Source: Phytomonospora sp040655735
GTDB lineage: Bacteria > Actinomycetota > Actinomycetes > Mycobacteriales > Micromonosporaceae
Length of the DNA stretch: 64,000 bases
Direction: 5' to 3'
Assembly: GCF_040655735.1 (NCBI RefSeq)
Contig: NZ_JBFAKK010000016.1
Location: 114,209-178,208, forward strand
Shown here: one piece after another, positions 49,685 through 58,806 of the stretch
Layout of the letters: each line of letters starts with the position of its first letter
Position numbering within the stretch: position 1 is the first letter of the stretch
The notes under the pieces: generated by a model
Told to the model about the DNA's origin: nothing
The model's database searches: none
The model's input: the letters and a program-made list of their open reading frames with translations, nothing else
Made by a program: the position numbers and the translations under genes

Positions 49685-51291
49685 GCGACCCGAACGCTCC
49701 GTACCCGCAGCAGCCCCCGCAGTACCCCGGCCAGCGTTACGTCCCCCCGGCCGAGGAGGAGGAGCAGAAGCCCGAGGAAGGGCGCCGCCCCACCACGGGG
49801 AAGGCCTCGGTCCCCGGACTCATCCAGCCCCCGCCGGCCGGTCAGGTACCGCCGTCGACGGGCCGTGCCTCGGCCTCGGTGTACGGAAGCGCCCGCCCTG
49901 TCCCGCCGGCCGACCTGCCGACCAGCAGCCAGCCGCCGCCGACCAACCCGAACCCGAACCCGCCGACCGCCGGCCGGGCCTCGGCCTCGGTGTACGGGTC
50001 AGCGCGGCCGGTGTCCCCGCCGCCGCCGATCCAGCCGCCCCCGCCGCCGGCGAACCCGGCTCCGGGCCGCGCGAGCGTGCCGGTGTCGCAGCCGATCTCC
50101 CAGCCGATGTCCCGGCCCGTCTCGGGTCCGCCCTCGGCGCCCATGTCGGGCCCGCCGTCGGGCTACCGCCCGCCGGACCCGTTGCCGGGCACCATCAGCG
50201 GCCGGATGAGCGCGCTCGGACCGGCGGCGCCGTCGAGGCCGATCGGTTCGCCGTCGACGCCTCCGCAGGCGCGGCCCCCGCAGCCCCCTCAGCCGCCCGC
50301 TCCGCTCCCGCCGACCCCGTCGGTACCGATTCCGCACACCCCGTCGGTTCCGGTCTCCGCGCCGCCTCTGACGGGCATGCCGGTCTCGGCGCCGCCCGTG
50401 TCGGGCATGCCGATGTCCGCGCCGCCCATGTCGGGCCCGCCCGTGTCCGGCCCGCCGGTCTCCGGCGTGCCCGTCTCGGGCGGCACCAGCCAGTTCTCAC
50501 CGGGCATCTTCGGCCCGAAGAACGCCGGCAAGGTCGGCACGGTCTACGGCGGCCAGGGCGGCCCCGCGGCCGCGACCGATGTCGTCGAGGGCCCCGACGG
50601 CCGCACCATCGACGCGCTGGGCGCCGGGCGGCACATCGCCACCCCGCGCGCCCTCGAACTGCTGGCGACGCCGGCGCCCCCGGCCGGTCTGGTCATCGGG
50701 CGCGACGCCGAACGCAAGCCCGTCGTGGTGCCGATGTTTCGGCCCGAACCGACCCGCGCCGCGCTCGTCGGCGGCCTGTGGGCGGCCAAGATCGTGGTGT
50801 TCCGGGCGCTGGCGCTCGGTGCCCGCGTCGCCGTGTGCACCGTCCGCCCGCGCGAGTGGGAGGGCCTGGGGCGTGCCGCGACGGGTCGCGACGACCGTCT
50901 CGCGGTGCTCGCGGGGGACCGTCCGGTCACTGTGGACGCCAACCCGCACTCCCCGGCGCTGTACGTCTACGACGTCGGCGACCACGGGACGGCCACGACG
51001 CCCGTGCTGGGCCCGTGGCGGACGCAGCTGACGGTCCTGCCGAGGCTCACCGTCTACGGCTCCCAGGCCGTCGAGGACGCCCACCTGAGCATCCTTCAGC
51101 GCCTGCACCCCGACGAGGCCCCGGCGGCCACGGCGTCGCTGCGGGTCAGCACCGACAACCTGCGGCTGCTCCAGATGATGTACGACGACATGGTCGCCGT
51201 GGTGCGCGACGGCGTGCCGGAGCGCTTCGTGTGGTCGACGCCGACCTCGCACGAGACGCGCCTGTTCGGCAACCCGCACCGGGGTTACTGA
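49681..51291 (+). CDS. Pro-rich ESX-associated protein of unknown function
   Basis: A 536-residue protein coupled to eccE by a four-base overlap. The N-terminal 300 residues are disordered and Pro-rich with repeats: GRASASVYGSARPV occurs twice, and short MSGPPVSGPPVSG-type units run from about 135 to 280. The C-terminal 230 residues form a folded domain (from about 310, AALGAG... with VLVIGRDAERKPVVVP-like strands) containing ALVGGLWAAKIVVFRALALGA and LYVYDVGDHG. No P-loop is present. Association with EccE suggests a membrane-peripheral accessory role. No family name is offered. Confidence 0.7.
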   Translation: MSDPNAPYPQQPPQYPGQRYVPPAEEEEQKPEEGRRPTTGKASVPGLIQPPPAGQVPPSTGRASASVYGSARPVPPADLPTSSQPPPTNPNPNPPTAGRASASVYGSARPVSPPPPIQPPPPPANPAPGRASVPVSQPISQPMSRPVSGPPSAPMSGPPSGYRPPDPLPGTISGRMSALGPAAPSRPIGSPSTPPQARPPQPPQPPAPLPPTPSVPIPHTPSVPVSAPPLTGMPVSAPPVSGMPMSAPPMSGPPVSGPPVSGVPVSGGTSQFSPGIFGPKNAGKVGTVYGGQGGPAAATDVVEGPDGRTIDALGAGRHIATPRALELLATPAPPAGLVIGRDAERKPVVVPMFRPEPTRAALVGGLWAAKIVVFRALALGARVAVCTVRPREWEGLGRAATGRDDRLAVLAGDRPVTVDANPHSPALYVYDVGDHGTATTPVLGPWRTQLTVLPRLTVYGSQAVEDAHLSILQRLHPDEAPAATASLRVSTDNLRLLQMMYDDMVAVVRDGVPERFVWSTPTSHETRLFGNPHRGY

Positions 51292-51303
51292 CCCCCGACA
51301 CGA

Positions 51304-51346
51304 CGCAACGCGCCCCGGCTCGCACGATGAGCCGGGGCGCGTTGCG
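51304..51346 (+). terminator. Terminator after the eccE operon
   Basis: A perfect 18-bp stem (CGCAACGCGCCCCGGCTC / GAGCCGGGGCGCGTTGCG) with a 7-base loop, 12 bases past the stop. It is the longest perfect stem seen in the region. Confidence 0.85.
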
Positions 51347-51354
51347 CATGGAAA

Positions 51355-51388
51355 AGCGCGGGGGACGAGTCTCCTCGCCCCCCGCGCT
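51355..51388 (-). terminator. Terminator of the DUF3558-like protein run
   Basis: Arms AGCGCGGGGG / CCCCCGCGCT plus inner CGAG/CTCG. On the minus strand the stem is followed by TTTTC, 12 bases past the stop of the gene at 51401. It forms a back-to-back pair with the terminator at 51304. Confidence 0.85.
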
Positions 51389-51400
51389 GTCGTCGGATGC

Positions 51401-52654
51401 CTACTCGGTCCACTTCGCGAGGTAGGACTTCACCAGCTGCTCGGTGCGGGCGGCGATGTCGGTGTCGTCGACGGCGTCTTGGCTGTAGATGGTCACCGCG
51501 GCCTCGATGGAGACGTTCTCGTCCCACAGGTGGATGCGGTAGTTGGCCGCGTCGGCGTCGCCGTCCCACGAGCGCAGCAGCGAGTAGGCCTGCTTGCCGA
51601 GGCCGGACAGCTCGGTGAGCTTCCAGCCGCCGTCGGGCTGGGTCTTTTGCTCGTCGAGCTTGAACTCCCAGTCGTTGCTGGCCTTGGCGGGAGTGTCGTA
51701 GACGCGCGAGTCGAAGGTGATGTCGACGTCGACCGGGCCGTCGCCGGCCAGCGAGATCGCGCAGGTCTGCTCGGCGCCGCCGTCGGTCTTGGGCTCGCTG
51801 GTCTCGCGGTGCCGGGCGACGTCCTCGGTCAGCGAGTAGTCGGCGACGGCCGCGGTGTCGAGGATCGAGCAGGGCTTCTCCAGCACGCTGTAGGTGCTGC
51901 CCGTCTCGGTGCGGCCGTCGTCGTCGCCGCCGAACAGCCACCAGCCGCCGCCGGCGACGAGCGCCACGGCGAGCACGACGCCGCCGACCACGAGGGCCTT
52001 GGTGGTGGCGCTGGCCTTGCGCGCGCGGCGCATGGTCTTGAACTTCTTGTCGTCGCTGCCGGGCTCGGTCGACGGGGACAGGAAGTCTCCGTCGGAGGTG
52101 GGCCGGCGGCGCTCCTCGCGCGGGACGTAGCCGAGGTGGCTGTAGACCTGCGTGCCGTGGTCGTCGTCCCAGGCGGAGCTGGGGCCGTCGGCGAGGTCGG
52201 GGTGGTACGGGTCGGGGTCGATCGGCAGCGGCTGGAAGGCGCGGGTGGCCTCCGACGGCGGCGCTTCCGGTTCGGCGTTGTAGCCCTGCTGCCGGGGGAT
52301 CTCGTCCTCGGCGTAGCGGCGGCGACGGCGCGAGGGCTCGGCGTCCTGCGGGGTCTGCTGCCGCGGCGGCTGGGGAGGCTGGTGAGCGCCGCCCTGCGTG
52401 GCGTGGCGGCCCGTCGGCTCCTCGCGGTAGCCGCCCTGCGCGTACGGGTTGGTCGGGGCGCCGCCGTAGCCGCCGCGCCGCTCGGACGGGCCGGGCGGCT
52501 GCTGCTCGGGAACGGGACCGCGACGCCCGTAGGGAGAACCGGGGTCCTGGGCACGCCGTTCCCCGCCCGCCTGCCGCGGCCGCGGTTGGCGCGCTTGGTC
52601 GTCTTGCGGGTACTGGTCACCCGGATACTCCGGTCCGGCGTGATGCGATCCCAC
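51401..52654 (-). CDS. Single-TM protein with long disordered tail and DUF3558-like outer domain
   Basis: A 417-residue protein. GTG at 52654 has GGAGGTTGAA directly before it. The cytoplasmic N-terminus (about 1-218) is Pro/Arg/Gln/Gly-rich, then one TM helix (about 220-240, ALVVGGVVLAVALVAGGGWW) and an outer domain of about 170 residues with C262 (EKPCSILD) and C298 (EQTCAISL). The two-cysteine pattern is shared with the next three genes and with the lipoprotein at 26106. Possibly a sensor or anchor next to the ESX machinery; no enzyme motif is seen. Confidence 0.75.
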   Translation of the reverse strand: MGSHHAGPEYPGDQYPQDDQARQPRPRQAGGERRAQDPGSPYGRRGPVPEQQPPGPSERRGGYGGAPTNPYAQGGYREEPTGRHATQGGAHQPPQPPRQQTPQDAEPSRRRRRYAEDEIPRQQGYNAEPEAPPSEATRAFQPLPIDPDPYHPDLADGPSSAWDDDHGTQVYSHLGYVPREERRRPTSDGDFLSPSTEPGSDDKKFKTMRRARKASATTKALVVGGVVLAVALVAGGGWWLFGGDDDGRTETGSTYSVLEKPCSILDTAAVADYSLTEDVARHRETSEPKTDGGAEQTCAISLAGDGPVDVDITFDSRVYDTPAKASNDWEFKLDEQKTQPDGGWKLTELSGLGKQAYSLLRSWDGDADAANYRIHLWDENVSIEAAVTIYSQDAVDDTDIAARTEQLVKSYLAKWTE

Positions 52655-52789
52655 TTCAACCTCCACGTTGTGGCCGGCGGTGGCCAGGCGCTGGCGTGGC
52701 CGCCGGAAGCGTCGAATGACGCGACTTTCTCACGTACGACATTGGAGCGTAGTCGCCCCCGTCGGGGACGGGTGCACCCATACCACCGC

Positions 52790-53725
52790 TCAGCCTGTCG
52801 CGTTGAGGACCTCGTTGACGGTGTCGACGATCAGATTGGCGATCGCGTCCTTGGTGATGTTGTCCTGACTGCTGTTGAGCGAGACCCGCACGACGGCGTT
52901 CCCGTCGCGCACGGCGACCTCCAGCGCCTCGCCGCCGTAGGTGCCGTGGTCGTCGCCCCACTGCGACTCCTCGCCGAGCGAGGGGCCGCTGTAGGAGCCG
53001 CTGGGCAGCATTCCCACCGCGGAGTCGTAGGCCGAGTCGAGGTAGTCGGTGCTGTCGACGGTCAGGTCGACGCTCAGCATCGCCCAGTCGTAGCCGGAGG
53101 AGTCGGTGTTCATGTTGAAGTAGCAGCTGGCCCAGCCGTCGCCGTCGTTGCTGCCGCTGGGGCTGCTGGAGTTCGTCGGCGAGGAGTCCTGCTCCATCCC
53201 GAAGGTGGTCTCGTAGCGGGTGTCGTCGATGATCCCGCACAGGTCGTTGGGGAGGTCGTGGCTGCCGTGGCTCGCCGCGGCGGGGACGGTCGGCGAGTAG
53301 GCGATCGGCTCGTCCTCGCTCGACGCGATCGCGCCGATCACGATGATTCCGACGACGCAGAGGATGACGACCGCGCCGACCGTGATGCCGCCGATGATCC
53401 AGCCCTTGTTGCCGCCGGACTTGATCGGCGGGCCGGGCATGTACTGCGGCGGGGCGTAGGGCGCCGGCTGGTAGGCATGTGGCGGCGGGGGACCGTACGC
53501 CTGCGGTGGGGGCGGGCCGTAGGGCTGCGGCGCGTAGACCGGCGGGGGAGCGTGCGGCGCGGGGGCGCCGGTGACCGGCTGGTCGGGCCAGCCGCCGCCC
53601 TCGGCGGGGTAGAGCTCGTAGGAGGTGGGACCGCTCGCGGGCGGGTCGTCGTCATGACGCCTGGGTTCCCCGGTGCCGTCCGGCCCCCACTGGGAGGGGG
53701 GTGGCGGGGGGAATGGACTGGTCAT
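52790..53725 (-). CDS. Single-TM protein with Pro/Tyr-rich tail and DUF3558-like outer domain
   Basis: A 311-residue protein. The cytoplasmic tail has PPPPSQWG and YELYPAEGGGWPDQ, repeats of YGPPPP, then a TM helix (about 108-133) and an outer domain with DLCGIIDD and WASCYFNM cysteine motifs. GWPDQ and the repeats are shared with the 323-residue protein encoded upstream, so the two arose by duplication. The outer domain is Ser/Asp-rich. Start at ATG with GGAGGCAGGTC upstream. Function unknown. Confidence 0.78.
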   Translation of the reverse strand: MTSPFPPPPPSQWGPDGTGEPRRHDDDPPASGPTSYELYPAEGGGWPDQPVTGAPAPHAPPPVYAPQPYGPPPPQAYGPPPPHAYQPAPYAPPQYMPGPPIKSGGNKGWIIGGITVGAVVILCVVGIIVIGAIASSEDEPIAYSPTVPAAASHGSHDLPNDLCGIIDDTRYETTFGMEQDSSPTNSSSPSGSNDGDGWASCYFNMNTDSSGYDWAMLSVDLTVDSTDYLDSAYDSAVGMLPSGSYSGPSLGEESQWGDDHGTYGGEALEVAVRDGNAVVRVSLNSSQDNITKDAIANLIVDTVNEVLNATG

Positions 53726-53870
53726 GACCTGCCTCCTGGTTGCCCACGGCGCCGGTGCCGTCCGGGCCTTTTCGCGTCTGCCCGCCGTGCTCGCACGGCA
53801 GGGTGGTTGTCATTGTGCACCGCGGCGACGGCCGGTTATCTCCCGGACTTGTGCCGTACGGGATATGAAG

Positions 53871-53906
53871 ACCGGCCCGCTCCCTCGTGCGAGGGAGCGG
53901 GCCGGT
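53871..53906 (-). terminator. Strong hairpin downstream of the 323-residue gene
   Basis: A perfect 17-bp stem (ACCGGCCCGCTCCCTCG / CGAGGGAGCGGGCCGGT) with a tight loop, 9 bases past the stop of the gene at 53916. It should end that transcript before the 311-residue gene, so the four genes of this run are probably separate units. Confidence 0.85.
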
Positions 53907-53915
53907 CGGGGCAGA

Positions 53916-54887
53916 TCAGGCCGCGAGGCCGGTGAGCATCTGCTTCATGACTTCCTCGGCGGCGGTCTGGAGCTTGCTGTCGGCGATGCCGTCCTCGGTC
54001 GTCGACAGGCGCACGTCGGCGACGAGGTTGCCGTCCTGAACGAGGAGGTAGGCCGACGGGATGATGGCGTCGTCGAAGACGATCTTCGCCTTCTCGCCGA
54101 GACCCGGCACGTCGACGGCCGACAGGCCGCCGGTGGTGTAGGCCTCCAGGTAGCTGTCGAAGGACGACGAGACCTGCTCGGGGTCGTCGTAGATCGCGGC
54201 GTTGGTGGACAGGGTCCCGAGGTCGTAGTCGTTGCCCTCGAGGTCCTGGTAGCACGACATGGACGGGCCGGAGCCGTAGTCGGTCGTGTCGGGCTTGCCT
54301 GCTCCCGACGCCTTCAGCACGTCGGAGTAGGCGCTCTCCTGCACGAGGGCGCACAGGTCGTCGACGCCCTTGTACTTGGCCGCCGCCGGCGTGTCCTCAC
54401 CGTCGCCGGTGTTGGTGTCGGAGTTGCCGGTGTCGGTGCCCGCGTTGTCGCTGGAGTCGTCGCTCATCGCGTTGACGACCACGAAGCCGATCACGAGCAG
54501 GACGACGACGGCGGCCACGGCCAGCCCGCCGAAGATCCAGCCCTTGTTGTTGTTCTGCGGAGCCTGCGGCGCACCCGGCGGCATGAACTGCCCGGGCTGG
54601 CCGTACTGCGGCTGCTGGCCGTAGGGCGGTCCGCTGGTCGGTCCGTACGGGGGAGCGCTCGTCGGTCCGTAGGCCGGCGGTCCGGGCGGGGGACCGTAGG
54701 CGGGGCCGGCGGGCGGCTGCTGCGGCTGACCCTGGTCGGGCCATCCACCACCTTGCGGGTAGAGGTCGTACGACGGCGAGGCCGCCGGGTCCTGTGGCGG
54801 GGGGCCGGGCTGCTGCCCGGGCGGTGGCTGCTGCCAGGAACCGTCGTTCTGCCACGGTTGCTGTGGCGGCGGGTACGGTCCAGTCAC
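53916..54887 (-). CDS. Single-TM protein with Pro/Gln-rich tail and DUF3558-like outer domain
   Basis: A 323-residue protein. Cytoplasmic tail with YDLYPQGGGWPDQG and repeats of (A/P)YGPTSxPPYG, a TM helix (about 116-140, WIFGGLAVAAVVVLLVIGFVV), an Asp/Thr-rich linker and an outer domain with DLCALVQE and SMSCYQDL. It is a paralog of the protein at 52790. ATG with GTAGGAGGCAAGGCC upstream. The Pro/Tyr repeats could bind SH3-like or WW-like partners, but nothing in the window points to one. Confidence 0.78.
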   Translation of the reverse strand: MTGPYPPPQQPWQNDGSWQQPPPGQQPGPPPQDPAASPSYDLYPQGGGWPDQGQPQQPPAGPAYGPPPGPPAYGPTSAPPYGPTSGPPYGQQPQYGQPGQFMPPGAPQAPQNNNKGWIFGGLAVAAVVVLLVIGFVVVNAMSDDSSDNAGTDTGNSDTNTGDGEDTPAAAKYKGVDDLCALVQESAYSDVLKASGAGKPDTTDYGSGPSMSCYQDLEGNDYDLGTLSTNAAIYDDPEQVSSSFDSYLEAYTTGGLSAVDVPGLGEKAKIVFDDAIIPSAYLLVQDGNLVADVRLSTTEDGIADSKLQTAAEEVMKQMLTGLAA

Positions 54888-55037
54888 GGCCTTGCCTCCT
54901 ACGGCGATTTAAAGTCGGGGCTCAAGGTAATGAGGATGGCCCATGGCCACCAGCGTCCTGACGCGAGGTCGGAGCGTGTGGGGGCTCCCCTGTCTGCACT
55001 CCGATAGTGCCCCGGTGCGACATCACCGAACAGTGGG

Positions 55038-55706
55038 TTACGTCCCGGAACGTGCGCCTTCGAGGATTTTTGTCCCTATCTCGATCAGCGCCTCTTTTAC
55101 CTGATCGTTAGATACGTCCTCGGCCGACAGTCCCGTCGTGAAGACCGTGACGTCCACCGTGGCGTTGCTGTCACGCGCCCGCAACCGGAACTCCGACCCC
55201 GCCTCGGTGTCGACCTGGCTGACGAAACCCGCCTGCTCGGCCACCCCCGACAAGATCTCCGGCTCGCGCTGCTCCGACCGCTCGAAGTCCAGCGTCCCGG
55301 AGTAACCGGCCTTGGCGTCGTTGACGCTCGCGTAGACCCGAAGGGTCGCCCGCAGCTCCGCCGTCGTGTAGACCGTCGCCCCCTCGTCGGCCGACAGCAG
55401 CACCGCGCACCCGACCGCCTCCGGCCGCGGCTCGGCCTGATCGGCCCGCACCCGCTCCCGCTCGGTCAGCTTCCACGCGGCCACCGGCTCGGCGTCCACC
55501 AGCGGGCACAGGTCGGCGACCGTCCCGGCGACATAGGAGCCCTTCTCGTCACCGTCCATCGTCACGGTGATGACGACGCCCACCGTGGCCAGCACGACGG
55601 CCACCGCGCCGAGAACGACGGCGACCTTCACCAGCAGCCGCCTGCGACTGGGCGGCCGGTGACGGCCCGCGTATCCGGGCTGCCCCGGGGCTTGGGCAGT
55701 GGTCAC
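55038..55706 (-). CDS. Single-TM protein with DUF3558-like outer domain, short tail
   Basis: A 222-residue protein. GTG at 55706 has GAGGTGATC upstream; the frame is open to 55778 without a ribosome site. The cytoplasmic tail is short and basic (about 1-25, PPSRRRLLVK), then a TM helix (about 26-48) and an outer domain with ADLCPLVD and AVGCAVLL. It is the shortest of four related neighbours. It is divergent from the radical SAM gene and marks the right border of the ESX-associated region. Confidence 0.75.
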   Translation of the reverse strand: MTTAQAPGQPGYAGRHRPPSRRRLLVKVAVVLGAVAVVLATVGVVITVTMDGDEKGSYVAGTVADLCPLVDAEPVAAWKLTERERVRADQAEPRPEAVGCAVLLSADEGATVYTTAELRATLRVYASVNDAKAGYSGTLDFERSEQREPEILSGVAEQAGFVSQVDTEAGSEFRLRARDSNATVDVTVFTTGLSAEDVSNDQVKEALIEIGTKILEGARSGT

Positions 55707-55834
55707 GATCACCTCGTAAGTCGACGTCGACAGGCGTGCGCACACGCCTCTGCGTACTTTGCCGCGAGTGGCCGCCATCGCGCACCGGCACTCGCAGCAA
55801 GGGTACGCAGGAGCGCTCGTTAGGCTGGACGGCT

Positions 55835-57813
<1,979 letters not shown>

Positions 57814-57814
<1 letters not shown>

Positions 57815-58665
57815 TGGCCCGCGTACAGCCCGAGCAGCAGGCGCCGGTCGTCCAGCGCGTCCGGATCCGCTACGCCAAGCGCGGCCCGCTGCGCTTCACG
57901 TCACACCGCGACTTCGCCCGCGCCCTCGAACGTGCCGTGCGGCGCGCCAAGCTGCCCGTCGCGTACTCCTCGGGCTTCCACCCGCACCCGCGCATCTCCT
58001 ACACCTCGGCGGCGCCCACGGGCGTGGCCAGTGAGGCCGAGTACGCCGAGATCGCCCTCCAGCGCCGTGTCGACCCCGCCTCGCTCGTCACCGACCTCGA
58101 CGCGGCGCTCCCGCCGGGCCTGGACATCCTGGAGGCCGTCGAGTCCTCCGGCGGCAGCCTCGACGAGCGGCTCACCGTCTCCCGCTGGCGGCTTGAGCTG
58201 CCGGGCGTGACCGACGCCCAGGCCACCGCCGCGATCGAGGCCTTTCGATCCGCCGCGGAGGTGCCCGTCCAGCGCATGACGAAGAAGGGCTACCGCACCA
58301 TCGACTCCCGTCAGCCGGTGCTGCGCCTCGCCCTTCACAGTGACGAATCCGGCGCACTCGCCGCGCCGCACGCGGCGGACACGGACTCGTGTGCCATACT
58401 CGACCTTGTCGTACAGCACGTCACACCGTCTGTACGGCCCGATGACGTCCTGGCCGGTCTGCGGGTTGCAGCCGGTTTGGAGCCGCCGGTGCCACCCCGA
58501 GTCACCCGGCTTGCCCAGGGCATGGTCGCCGAGCACGGTGAAGGGTCCACTCCCTCCATCGCTGGCACGGAATCCGCCGCCACCGGCGCGGGGTTCGCCC
58601 TGTCCGCCGCACGGAGGATCGCCGATCCGCTCGGACCCGACCGTGGCACGGTCGTCACGGAATAG
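57814..58665 (+). CDS. DUF2344 / TIGR03936 radical SAM-associated protein
   Basis: A 283-residue protein beginning with the family pattern RVRIRYAKRGPLRFTSHRD and SSGFHPHPRISY. The start overlaps the radical SAM stop by one base (TGATG), so the two are translationally coupled. In some bacteria the two are fused in one chain, which supports a joint role. The C-terminal 60 residues are less conserved and Pro/Ser-rich. Confidence 0.9.
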
Positions 58666-58806
58666 CCGTCAACCGACGGCCCTGGTCAAGTGTGTCGACC
58701 AGGTGGAGGACTTTCGGTGGTCTGGGAAGACCATCGGCTAGAGCCGCACCCGCGTGGCAGCGTACTTTTCGCGCCCGGGATTCGGCGGATACGGAGTAAG
58801 ACCCAC

